38,048 bases of DNA from Bacteroidia bacterium (GCA_026391595.1 JAPLDY010000169.1:1-38048); one strand, 5' to 3'; positions 7,244-15,034 are shown, numbered from the stretch's first letter. The notes: a model not told the origin generated them from the letters alone. Numbers and translations: made by a program.

Positions 7244-10200
7244 ATGAAACAATTTTTATTTTTTTGTCTATTAATTATTTCCAGCCTAGTCACATTTAGC
7301 CAGGACATAGGTCAGATTATGTCAGAAACTAATTTAGACACACTTGTTAAAACGGTGAGGATTTTAACGGGTGAAGATTCAACCTATATAAACGGGGTAA
7401 AAGTTTTGATAAAAAGCAGATCAAATACCTTGTCAGACGGAGGGAATGATATGGCTGCAAATTACATTAAAGAAAAGCTTCTTAAATACGATTTGGAAGT
7501 TCAAGATCAAGTCTTCAATACTAATGGGCGAAATATTATTGGAAGACAGACTGGATTAGAACACCCCGATTCAATTTATATCATTTGCGCCCATTATGAT
7601 GCAGTTACTTATTATTGTGCTGACGATAATGCCAGTGGTGTTGCTGCTGTTATTGAAGCGGCACGGGTACTTTCAAATCGATGTTTTGATTACACAATCC
7701 TTTATGCCTTATGGGATAATGAGGAAAATGGTGGAGTTGGAAGCCAGTATTATGCACAGTTAGCTTCTTCAAATGGTTATAAAATTGCCGGTGTTTTAAA
7801 TATGGATATGATTAGTTATGACAGCAATAATGACAGAAAGTTTGAAATTCATACCAACGATATGTCTTCATCATTAGCTTTAACAAATAGCCTTGTCAGT
7901 ACTGTAAATAATTATAACCTATCATTGAGTCCGATAGTTCACAATCCGGGCATTTCAGTAAGCGATCACAGTTTATTCTGGGCCCAAAATTATGGCGCGG
8001 TACTCATAATCGAATTATATACGGGGGGAGATGTCAATCCATATAATCATACCAGTAGAGATAGAATTGGTTTATTCAACTTATCATATTTTAATGAATT
8101 AGCTAAACTAGGCATTGGGACATTAGCTACATTGGCAAAATTAACACCTTGTGCACCTGTCTTCTCCGGTGATTATCATTCCGCAGTCACAGGTAATTGG
8201 AATTCAATCGGTACCTGGAAAACATATAATGGTTCATCTTGGGTAGCAGCTTCGACAACACCCACAAATTCAGATGGTAAAATAATCATTAATTATGGTC
8301 ATATAATTACAGTAACAGAAGATGTTTCTGTTGATCAGGTAGATATAGCCTCCGGCGGTCAGGTGTCAGTTGCTCCAGGAATTACTTTGATAATAAAGGA
8401 TGGTTCTGATGAGGATGATTTTAGTGTCAACGGTAATGGTAAGCTATATAATGCTGGCACAATAACAAGTGAGGGGAAATTAGCCTTTAACGGCGAATCA
8501 ATATATGAGCATGCCCAGAATGGAGGCTTCATACCTGTCGCAACTTGGGCTGTTACATCAAATTGCACTATTACTGGAATTACAAATTCAGTACCACAAA
8601 TTCCATCTGCTTCACAATCCTTTGGGAATTTTACCTGGAATTGTGCTTCGCAGAGTAGTAACATAGACTTATCAGGTCAGCTTACTTCTATAAAAGGCAA
8701 TTTCAAGATTTCCTCAACAAATAATTCCTCCAATAATCATGCTCTCCTTTTAAGTTCCGGAACAACCGGCAGCCTCACAGTTTTTGGAAACTTTACCCAA
8801 ACTGGTCCTTCCTCCTTCTTTATTACTAACGGCTCATCTCCAGGAGTGATGACGGTTACGGATTTTACTCTTGCAAGTGGCAATTTGTATATATCTGGTT
8901 CTACTGGAGCAGGGACTATAAATGTCAAAGGAAACTGTTTTATAACCAGTGGAATTTTAACTATGAGCGGAAGCAATGTAGTTGGGACACTAAATATTGA
9001 CGGGAACTTCTCTCAAACTGGCGCCACAATTACCGAAACCTCAACAGGAAGCGGTTCCATTAACTTTAATGGTACAACAATGCAAACATATACTTCTGGT
9101 GGCAGAATAAATAACACTATCAACTTTAATGTCAACAGCGGAGCCTCCCTACAGATGGCCTCTGCAGGAACCCAGGTATTAGGAGCCGGTAGTTTCAACC
9201 TTTCCCCTGGTGGCACTTTAGGCATTACGTCACCTTATGGTATAACAAGTACGGGAACGGCAATAAATCCGGGCAATATTGCAGTAGGAGGCACCCGCAA
9301 TTATAGCACAGGAGCGAATTATAAATATAACGGCACTGCAGATCAATCCACAGGGACTGGATTTCCGACAAGCCTAACCGGTAAACTCATAATCAGCAAC
9401 AATGGTAAAATTGTTACTTTAAATAACACTCGTACTATTTCTGGTGGTGGTTCTATTAATTTAGTAAGTGGAGTTCTTGCTGCAGGCTCAAATCTTACAA
9501 TGGAAAGTGGCTCAACCATTAATCGAAGTGGGGGCAGTATAACTGGATTAATTACCGGGATTTACAACATGAATTATTCGGGTGGTTCTATGTCAACATC
9601 AACAGAATTATCCGGCTTAGGGCTTAATAATGTTACTGTTGATTTGATAGCAGGACAGACCTTAACACTCGATCAGAATATAACCCCTAATGGAAACTTA
9701 ATAATAACTTCCGGCATTTTCGACCTTAACATGCATACCTTTAACCGGTCAACTCCTGGTGGAACTTTAACCATTTCCAACGGAGCAACATTGAAAATTG
9801 GTGGTAATGGTAGCATGCCAACATCTTTCACAACACACAATCTGGAACCTGTAAGTACGGTTGAGTATAGTGGAGCAAATCAAACAGTATCATCGGAGAC
9901 TTACGGAAATCTAACTCTCAGTGGAACGCAAACAAAAACAATTGCTGCCGGAACTGCCGTTACAGTCGTCACGGCGTTGACAACTAATGATCAGCTTACA
10001 ATTGAATCTTCAGGTGTAAGCTCAAGTGGCTCATTAATTGTGAGCGAAACAGGGAGCAGCGTTGGTGCTGTCACCTACAACCGTCAGATGCCGACCTCAC
10101 TATATCGTTATATTTCTTCGCCTGTAAGCTCCGCATCATTACCCTCAGGCCAGACTTATTGGAGATGGGATGAACCAACAGGGGATTGGATAGGGACTTC

Positions 10201-11332
10201 TTCCTGTACGGAAGGCCTTGGCTATACAATGCTGGCAAGCGGCAATCCGGTTTCCTTCACAGGTACTGTAATAAAATCAACCAGCCTGAAGGGAACAGCA
10301 CCTTATAATGATCCATCTTACACACAGGTAAGAGATCCCTGGGGCGGCGGCGGATGTAACCTCCTTGGTAATCCGTTCACATCAGCCATGAACGCATCTT
10401 CCTTCATTGGTTCAAATACCGGCAGTCTGGACGCCAGCTATCAGGCATTGTATATTTATGATGGAGCAAATTATAAATATGCTGCTGCATCAATTCCTGG
10501 TTATACAATTGGAGGAGAATTCGGCGATTATGTTCAGACTGGTGAGGGATTCTTTGTGCTTGCAAAACAAAACAATGTGACTTTCAATTTTACTTCTGCC
10601 ATGCAAACTCATAATACATCTGTGCCAATGACTAAGTCAGCCAGAATACCCTGGCCGGGAGTACAGCTAAAAGTGAAATACGGAAATAATGAAAGTTCAA
10701 CCCTTTTGATTTATAATGAGGAAATGTCCACAGGTCTTGATCCGGGTTATGATGTTGGATTACTAAGCGCCTGTCCGGACGTTGAAATCTACACAACTCT
10801 TGCCCTGAAAGACAACAGTGTAAACTTCGCCCGTCAGGCTCTGCCATTAGCTGGAATCGATACAATAGCTGTCGCAGTTGGCATCGATTCTGAAAAAGGA
10901 GGTGAGGTGACCTTCTCAGGCTACACAGTGCCATTCAGAAACTACAAATTCTGGCTTGAAGACCGCAAGAACGGCACTTTCACCAACCTGGGAACTGGCG
11001 CTTATACAGTGACCTTACCTGGAAAAACATATGGTACTGGACAGTTCTTCATGATTGCTACAACAAATGCACCCAATGGCATTGGACATCATCAGACAGA
11101 AGAGACAGACATACGTATCTGGACGTCAAATGATAAGGTGATAATAAATGGGAATGTCAGTGACAAAGTAATATGCAAAGTTTATGATTTGAATGGGAGA
11201 AAGATAGTTGATACTCGGCTCTCAGACGGAGCGTTGAATACCGTCGATATGCCTTCAGAATCAAAAGGAGTTTTTATTGTGAGAGTGACAGACGGAATTA
11301 AGATATTCACAAAGAAAGTGGTGTTTTTGTAA
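7244..11332 (+). CDS. Secreted M28-family zinc peptidase with T9SS sorting domain, 1362 aa
   Basis: A signal peptide (MKQFLFFCLLIISSLVTFSQ) is followed by an M28 aminopeptidase-type domain at about residues 35-300. All expected metal and catalytic residues are visible: H117/D119 in AHYDA, the bridging Asp in CADDNASG (127/128), E160/E161 in WDNEENGG, D188 in LNMDM and H269 in YNHTS. Residues about 310-930 are a long low-complexity Ser/Gly/Thr/Asn-rich region of repeated short beta strands (NGTTM, GSINFNG, GGTLTIS), probably a beta-helix stalk or adhesin-like region. Residues about 935-1270 form a beta-rich module common ahead of T9SS tails. The last 75 residues (VYDLNGRKI, then KIFTKKVVFL) are a type A sorting domain, so the protein should cross the outer membrane by T9SS and be anchored or released. 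It is monocistronic and bracketed by two radC-remnant repeats. Substrate is unknown; M28 enzymes are mostly aminopeptidases or carboxypeptidases. Confidence 0.9.
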   Translation: MKQFLFFCLLIISSLVTFSQDIGQIMSETNLDTLVKTVRILTGEDSTYINGVKVLIKSRSNTLSDGGNDMAANYIKEKLLKYDLEVQDQVFNTNGRNIIGRQTGLEHPDSIYIICAHYDAVTYYCADDNASGVAAVIEAARVLSNRCFDYTILYALWDNEENGGVGSQYYAQLASSNGYKIAGVLNMDMISYDSNNDRKFEIHTNDMSSSLALTNSLVSTVNNYNLSLSPIVHNPGISVSDHSLFWAQNYGAVLIIELYTGGDVNPYNHTSRDRIGLFNLSYFNELAKLGIGTLATLAKLTPCAPVFSGDYHSAVTGNWNSIGTWKTYNGSSWVAASTTPTNSDGKIIINYGHIITVTEDVSVDQVDIASGGQVSVAPGITLIIKDGSDEDDFSVNGNGKLYNAGTITSEGKLAFNGESIYEHAQNGGFIPVATWAVTSNCTITGITNSVPQIPSASQSFGNFTWNCASQSSNIDLSGQLTSIKGNFKISSTNNSSNNHALLLSSGTTGSLTVFGNFTQTGPSSFFITNGSSPGVMTVTDFTLASGNLYISGSTGAGTINVKGNCFITSGILTMSGSNVVGTLNIDGNFSQTGATITETSTGSGSINFNGTTMQTYTSGGRINNTINFNVNSGASLQMASAGTQVLGAGSFNLSPGGTLGITSPYGITSTGTAINPGNIAVGGTRNYSTGANYKYNGTADQSTGTGFPTSLTGKLIISNNGKIVTLNNTRTISGGGSINLVSGVLAAGSNLTMESGSTINRSGGSITGLITGIYNMNYSGGSMSTSTELSGLGLNNVTVDLIAGQTLTLDQNITPNGNLIITSGIFDLNMHTFNRSTPGGTLTISNGATLKIGGNGSMPTSFTTHNLEPVSTVEYSGANQTVSSETYGNLTLSGTQTKTIAAGTAVTVVTALTTNDQLTIESSGVSSSGSLIVSETGSSVGAVTYNRQMPTSLYRYISSPVSSASLPSGQTYWRWDEPTGDWIGTSSCTEGLGYTMLASGNPVSFTGTVIKSTSLKGTAPYNDPSYTQVRDPWGGGGCNLLGNPFTSAMNASSFIGSNTGSLDASYQALYIYDGANYKYAAASIPGYTIGGEFGDYVQTGEGFFVLAKQNNVTFNFTSAMQTHNTSVPMTKSARIPWPGVQLKVKYGNNESSTLLIYNEEMSTGLDPGYDVGLLSACPDVEIYTTLALKDNSVNFARQALPLAGIDTIAVAVGIDSEKGGEVTFSGYTVPFRNYKFWLEDRKNGTFTNLGTGAYTVTLPGKTYGTGQFFMIATTNAPNGIGHHQTEETDIRIWTSNDKVIINGNVSDKVICKVYDLNGRKIVDTRLSDGALNTVDMPSESKGVFIVRVTDGIKIFTKKVVFL

Positions 11333-11664
11333 AGTGCCCTTTTTATTGCAATAGTTCAGGAATCGGGAAAGATTAAGTTGATAGCAATGAATACGAATTA
11401 TCGACAATCTTTCTTCAGTTCTTTTATAATCAAGAAATCCGGTAATTATCTCTCCTATCGGTCCGCTAAAAGCAATTGGCTCTTTATGTGGACGGGGAAG
11501 TACCTTGATTTGACGTAGCTCCTGAAATTCCGTCAACATCACAATGCTATTGAAAAGTGCTTCTCATTAGTTGAAAGTTTCGCTTTACGACGATCCTTAA
11601 ACTCATGATGAAGGATTTGTTCTCCTACATCTTGATTATAACAATTAATCCCATTTAAAGCCAT
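11333..11664 (-). pseudogene. Tyrosine-integrase-like N-terminal remnant
   Basis: Two consecutive minus-strand frames overlap at 11540: MALNGINCYNQDVGEQILHH onward from 11664, and TEFQELRQIKVLPRPHKEP onward. The second contains IGEIITGFLDYKRTEERLS followed by RFLNYCNKKG, with the spacing of the SAM-like core-binding domain of phage integrases. It ends where the M28 gene ends, and no catalytic domain (R..HxxR..Y) follows. This is a short stub, and the family call is by pattern only. It sits beside the second radC remnant, as expected for debris of an integrative element. Confidence 0.4.
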
Positions 11665-11694
11665 AAAATTTCTAATTTCTAATCTCTTTCGGGG

Positions 11695-11775
11695 TTAGTT
11701 CCCCGTGTCTGAAGCTTTGACCTTAGTCCTGTAAATAAGGTTTACATCCGATATTGTTGTCTGTTGCGTTTTCAT
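11695..11775 (-). pseudogene. RadC gene, N-terminal remnant 2
   Basis: From ATG 11775 the minus strand reads MKTQQTTISDVNLIYRTKVK then ASDTGN and a stop at 11695-11697. Identity with remnant 1 ends at ASD, exactly where a perfect palindrome begins (CGGGG-TTAGTT-CCCCG, 11690-11705). The deletion or insertion junction therefore coincides with the palindrome. Confidence 0.7.
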
Positions 11776-12072
11776 ATGAGTTAGATTAGTGGTTATATAG
11801 AAATGAAAAAGCCCGGAACCAAAGTCCCAGACCGTACAGTTGCATATTTAATATGATGATAGACAAATAGATAAAAGCTAGTGCAATTATGCTAAATGCC
11901 ATAATAGCTTGCTTTAAAGCGACATGTTGCGATATTGCGTTTTGTTAATAGTTGGACTATAGATGTTTAGAAAGTGGCTTAAATGAGCTGAAAATGGTCT
12001 AAAGTGAGGCATTTCACATGTGCCATATAATTGATAATCAGTGTGATAGAAAATATGGGGGTTGGGAAATGA
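11706..12072 (-). repeat. radC-remnant direct repeat, right copy
   Basis: Right partner of the block at 6504-6868, same orientation, about 5.2 kb apart. It holds the radC start and about 300 bases of former upstream DNA. The right copy is visibly diverged, so the duplication is old. The rest of the 11333-12107 gap has no other gene. Confidence 0.7.
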
Positions 12073-12107
12073 GTTTGTTAGGTATTATAATCAATTTGTC
12101 AATTCTT

Positions 12108-12638
12108 TTAATTCTTGACACAGCGAACTGAGAACCCCCCTCTCTTCTCTCGGGCTTGAATTTCTACAAAACTTTTATCTTGAAACATTTGCCAACACAA
12201 TGCAATGCTTTTTTCGGTCTCAGCAGAACTCCACCAGCGGCCCCATAATCCAATGGAAGTGAAATCACCTTTATTGGTACGAAAGCCACCCGGAAGGGCT
12301 GTAAAGCCACTTTCATTAGTTGCGCATTTATTTGGTCCTCGCCAATGGGGGGTTCTTGTTTCTTTCAATTTACCACCTGCAACACTTCTACCTCCAAGAT
12401 AGGTTAATAATGTTGTCCATTCGCCTTTGGATGGAATATGCCAACCAGAGGGACAAAGTTTGTCCGTACTTACTGCGAACCAGTTGTATAATGCTCCATA
12501 AATTGACTTGTTGGTGAATTCATCGTTATCTTTCCAGCAATAAGCCGGTGTTGTAAGATTACTCCATGCTATCTTATCTTTTACTAGGGGTATGGTTATT
12601 CCATCGTTGTACTTGGTGGTTTTTAAATTTTCAGACAT
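12108..12638 (-). CDS. FISUMP-domain protein lacking its N-terminus and signal peptide
   Basis: This is nearly a whole FISUMP domain: SENLKTTKYNDG, YGALYNWFAVS, LCPSGWHIPSKGEW, LGGRSVAGGKLKE, NESGFTALPGGFR, WWSSAE and the terminal GFSVRCVKN. The first ATG (12638) falls inside the domain. In the same frame, upstream codons 12639-12719 encode YRDNQRYKTVKIGDQIW, the conserved opening strand of the family, directly after the stop of the small ORF at 12720. No start or signal peptide precedes it, although family members are normally exported. The gene is thus probably a 5'-truncated copy, or its first strand was cut from translation by the TAA at 12720-12722. FISUMP folds belong to the C-type-lectin-like group and bind ligands or surfaces; this one's role is unknown. 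Confidence 0.75.
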   Translation of the reverse strand: MSENLKTTKYNDGITIPLVKDKIAWSNLTTPAYCWKDNDEFTNKSIYGALYNWFAVSTDKLCPSGWHIPSKGEWTTLLTYLGGRSVAGGKLKETRTPHWRGPNKCATNESGFTALPGGFRTNKGDFTSIGLWGRWWSSAETEKSIALCWQMFQDKSFVEIQAREKRGGFSVRCVKN

Positions 12639-12719
12639 CCAGATTTGATCACCAATCTTAACAGTTTTATATCGTTGATTATCGCGATAATTACACCAAT
12701 CTCTCCTTTGTAGGACTCT

Positions 12720-12902
12720 TTACTTTTTATCTTCCTCTGATTTATCGGCTTCTGGCAATCGTTTACAGGTTATCCGTACGAAGGATTGTCCGACCTTGTC
12801 TTCGTTGTATGGCGTGTTCATTAAATCTTCCCAAAATTGTTCACCTGTCCTCTGCGTTAATGAGCCGTGATTCGGTTGGTCTTCTTTTTTCGTTTCCATC
12901 AT
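12720..12902 (-). CDS. Small charged protein, 60 aa, unknown
   Basis: This 60-codon ORF starts (ATG ATG) immediately after the stop of the upstream 79-codon ORF, with no spacer, so the two look translationally coupled. The centre (GEQFWEDLMNTPYNED, then QSFVRITCKRLPEA) could be a small folded core between a polar N-terminus and a lysine/glutamate-rich tail. The stop at 12720-12722 lies in the same frame as the FISUMP domain that follows. I do not recognise it. Conservation data would decide whether it is real. Confidence 0.4.
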   Translation of the reverse strand: MMETKKEDQPNHGSLTQRTGEQFWEDLMNTPYNEDKVGQSFVRITCKRLPEADKSEEDKK

Positions 12903-13142
12903 TTATTCCCTTTCTTTTTTTTCGTTGTTCTCGTTTTTATTTTTTTGAGACGGTCGTCCAAAAGGAATAATAATTGTTGTTGTCCCTTCCAACTCATCGG
13001 TAACGTCTGTGACTTTTATCCCCATATCTCTCCAATGTTGGTAGATGACCTCCCTCCAATCAGAAGGCAAAGTCTCCTTTTCTTCAGATAAGCCTTGCTT
13101 TTCTTCTTTTTGAGCATTCTGCTCTTTTTCATTGTCTTTCAT
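12903..13142 (-). CDS. Small charged protein, 79 aa, unknown
   Basis: The ORF has Glu/Lys/Asn-rich, probably disordered ends and a plausible folded centre: DWREVIYQHWRDMGIKVTDV followed by TTTIIIPFGRP (helix then strands). It is the first gene of a unit with the 60-aa ORF and the FISUMP gene. Its leader is long and contains the predicted structured RNA and promoter at 13184-13316. The pair of small charged proteins behind a folded RNA could be a toxin-antitoxin-like or RNA-binding unit, but nothing in the sequence proves that. Confidence 0.45.
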   Translation of the reverse strand: MKDNEKEQNAQKEEKQGLSEEKETLPSDWREVIYQHWRDMGIKVTDVTDELEGTTTIIIPFGRPSQKNKNENNEKKERE

Positions 13143-13183
13143 AATGTAAAAAGTTTTAAGTGAATAATAAAAATTTACTTTTC

Positions 13184-13303
13184 ACATCAAGAACAATCTG
13201 GAAAGTCGTGGTAATATTTAACATTTTTGACAAGACCGCCCACATCTTTTTACCACCGTGGTGTTAACTCGGTTGGTATCCATTTAAGGATTCTTGATGT
13301 CTT
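13184..13303 (-). ncRNA. Predicted structured RNA (about 115-120 nt)
   Basis: Read on the minus strand, the segment starts with ACATCAAGAA (13300-13291) and ends with its exact reverse complement TTCTTGATGT (13193-13184), closing a stem around about 97 bases. Inside, GTGGTAA and TTACCAC can form a second long-range stem, and ACCA-CGG-TGGT a small hairpin. The 5' arm lies just where transcription should begin from the -7 box at 13309-13316. It could be a free small RNA or a structured leader of the two small ORFs. I match it to no known RNA family. Confidence 0.4.
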
Positions 13304-13308
13304 TAGGA

Positions 13309-13316
13309 CAAAGATA
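13309..13316 (-). promoter_or_regulatory. Predicted promoter -7 box for the structured RNA
   Basis: The minus strand reads TATCTTTG, a perfect match to the Bacteroidota -7 consensus TAnnTTTG. A good -33 TTTG at the normal distance is not visible, so the call rests on one box. The predicted start is within a few bases of the RNA's closing stem. Confidence 0.45.
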
Positions 13317-13411
13317 GTGATTTTAATCAAAATAGAATAATGAATAGTAAAGGATTGGTGTCAGTTATAACTCTCTTGGCATTTTCTCAACCTCATCTAG
13401 ATTACCATAAA

Positions 13412-14542
13412 TTATTCTGAGAGTATGCGATACAATTCAAGGTTTAGATAATAGTGATGACCTTCCATTTCTTTCTTCTCAAGCACTTGCATATCGCACA
13501 GCTTGTTTAAGTATTCTCTTGCAGTATTTTCGGCATAGATTTTAGATTCAGTAAGGTGCTTAACTTTAGTAAAGGGTTGTGTAAACAGAACATCTATCAA
13601 ATCTTCGGGATTTCGCAATTTTGGATCTTCTTTCTTTATATGTTCCAGAATTGAGTCTTTTGCTGAAACAATATCATTAATCTTATTGAATGTTTGATTT
13701 GAGGTATTTTCTACAGCTCTCAACATGAATAATAACCAGCTTTTCCAGTCTCCTCTTTGGGAAACTCCCATTAATCCTGAATAATAACCACTCTTATGAT
13801 CTAAGATATATTTACTCAAAAATAATATCGGAACATCGAGCAGGCCCTTGTTGGTCAAATAATTGATGTTGAAGACTCTCCCTGTCCTTCCGTTTCCATC
13901 TCTAAATGGGTGAATAGCTTCAAATTGATAATGAGCAATAGCCATTTTTAGAAGATGATCTATTTTGAATTGCTCATCATTGTTGACAAAGTTTACCAGA
14001 TTTTCTAATCTATCTTGAATTACAGCAGCGTCTCGCGGAGGAGTATAAATTACTTGACCAGCATTAGGGCCTGTCCCTCCTTGCTTTATGGTTAGTGGAA
14101 CAAAGCCAGGGCGAATTGTATCAGTTGTTCGCTTTATTTCCTGAAATACCTGAATAAAGTATTTTTGGTCAAATTTTTTAGTGTTCTGCAAATACCTGAA
14201 GCCAGACCAGAGTGCTTCTCTATATCTTAATACCTCCTTTGATGCTCCATTCGACTCATTGTTCTTATCACTAAATGCCTTGTACAGTTCATCATCTGTC
14301 GTAAATATATTTTCTATCTCACTTGAGATCTTTGCTTCTTGCAGACTAATTGTATTAATAAGTAGCCCTTGATTGGGAATTACAACACTGCGTCCCTGAA
14401 GCTTTCCTAACGCAGCCTTTGCATCTCCAAGGATCCTCAATATTTCTATTGTTTGATGGAGCTCCTCTCTAATTGGCAATGGCGGAATATTATTCCAGGG
14501 AATATCTCTGTTTGGATTGATTGGACAAAGTAATTCTGACAT
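13412..14542 (-). CDS. Fic family protein (putative AMP-transferase), class II, 376 aa
   Basis: The Fic core motif HPFRDGNGRTGR is complete at residues 211-222, with the catalytic histidine and the ATP-phosphate-binding asparagine and arginines. An N-terminal inhibitory motif of the form S/TxxxE(G/N), here SSEIEN at residues 73-78, marks a class II enzyme that holds itself inactive. An N-terminal Fic_N-like helix domain precedes it, and the C-terminal 90 residues look like a winged helix (SKIYAENTAREYLNKLCDM). Such proteins transfer AMP to target proteins; the targets of this stand-alone type are mostly unknown. The gene is solitary, has a strong predicted promoter, and has three tandem repeats overlapping the -33 position. 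The winged helix and these repeats together suggest DNA binding and possibly autoregulation, which is inference. Confidence 0.92.
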   Translation of the reverse strand: MSELLCPINPNRDIPWNNIPPLPIREELHQTIEILRILGDAKAALGKLQGRSVVIPNQGLLINTISLQEAKISSEIENIFTTDDELYKAFSDKNNESNGASKEVLRYREALWSGFRYLQNTKKFDQKYFIQVFQEIKRTTDTIRPGFVPLTIKQGGTGPNAGQVIYTPPRDAAVIQDRLENLVNFVNNDEQFKIDHLLKMAIAHYQFEAIHPFRDGNGRTGRVFNINYLTNKGLLDVPILFLSKYILDHKSGYYSGLMGVSQRGDWKSWLLFMLRAVENTSNQTFNKINDIVSAKDSILEHIKKEDPKLRNPEDLIDVLFTQPFTKVKHLTESKIYAENTAREYLNKLCDMQVLEKKEMEGHHYYLNLELYRILSE

Positions 14543-14581
14543 GGTTCAACTAATGTTTAGTGTTTTTTAATATACTGGCTT

Positions 14582-14612
14582 CAAAGTTACGATTTCTTAA
14601 CTTCCCAGACAT
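14582..14612 (-). promoter_or_regulatory. Predicted promoter of the Fic gene
   Basis: The minus strand shows TAACTTTG (14589-14582), a perfect TAnnTTTG -7 box, about 40 bases before the ATG at 14542. The -33 position, about 20 bases further up, lies inside the first tandem repeat, in AATGTCTGG. A protein bound to the repeat would compete with or recruit polymerase. Confidence 0.55.
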
Positions 14613-14814
14613 TAAATAATGACATTTTTAATGTCTACTAGAATTCAGACATTAAAAACTAGGACGTTTTAATTTCCAAACATTAAAAAGGCCTCATTTT
14701 AATGTCTGCTCAAATTCTGACCTTAAAAACTAGGTCGTCTGACTACCAAACATTAAAAAGACTGCATTTTAATGTCTGCTCAATTTCAGACTTTAGAAGC
14801 TTGATGTTTTATCT
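14605..14814. repeat. Three tandem 70-71 bp repeats upstream of the Fic gene
   Basis: Units start at 14605, 14676 and 14746, each opening with CCA(G/A)ACATTAAA. Each contains a CATTTTTAATGTCT or CATTTTAATGTCT block and, at its end, a decayed ACTAGG(A/T)CG block. ATTAAAA and its complement TTTTAAT occur in opposite orientations within each unit, so each unit has dyad symmetry. Divergence grows toward the third unit. The array abuts the Fic promoter and could be an operator array. The rest of 14815-14989 shows nothing. Confidence 0.8.
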
Positions 14815-14989
14815 GGTAGAAATTAATAATTCAAAGATCATCAGGCTTCAAAACAAAAGAAACTGGGCCAGATTTTGAGCCAGCTTCTTTGAAAACCAGT
14901 ACTAACCTATGGACATCTTTAATACAAATTCCTCTGATACTAAATACAGAAACAAATAAGTATAAACTGGTGGAAACCAGATAATAACA

Positions 14990-15034
14990 CTTATAATCAG
15001 GGGGTTGCTGGTTCGATCCCACCTTCGCCCGCCA
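14990..15034 (+). other. tRNA 3' half, probable fossil attachment site
   Basis: The bases fit a tRNA from the anticodon loop on: loop CTTATAA (anticodon TAT), stem TCAGG, variable loop GGGTT, T-stem GCTGG, T-loop TTCGATC, T-stem CCACC (one mismatch), acceptor strand TTCGCCC, then GCCA. No 5' half exists upstream. It shares ATAATCAGGGG and GCTGGTTCGATCCCA with the half at 6304, in the same orientation, but has a different acceptor stem, so two different tRNA genes were the sources. Confidence 0.65.

Noticed and set aside
13184-13303. Retron ncRNA, suggested by the terminal inverted repeats
   Set aside because: No reverse transcriptase gene is encoded anywhere in the window, so the structured RNA is reported without that label.
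12108-14542. A diversity-generating retroelement built on the FISUMP (C-lectin-like) gene
   Set aside because: No reverse transcriptase, accessory Avd-like protein or template repeat matching the 3' end of the gene was found.
14605-14814. CRISPR array
   Set aside because: Only three units of 70-71 bp, with no unique spacers, and no cas genes are present; these are plain tandem repeats.
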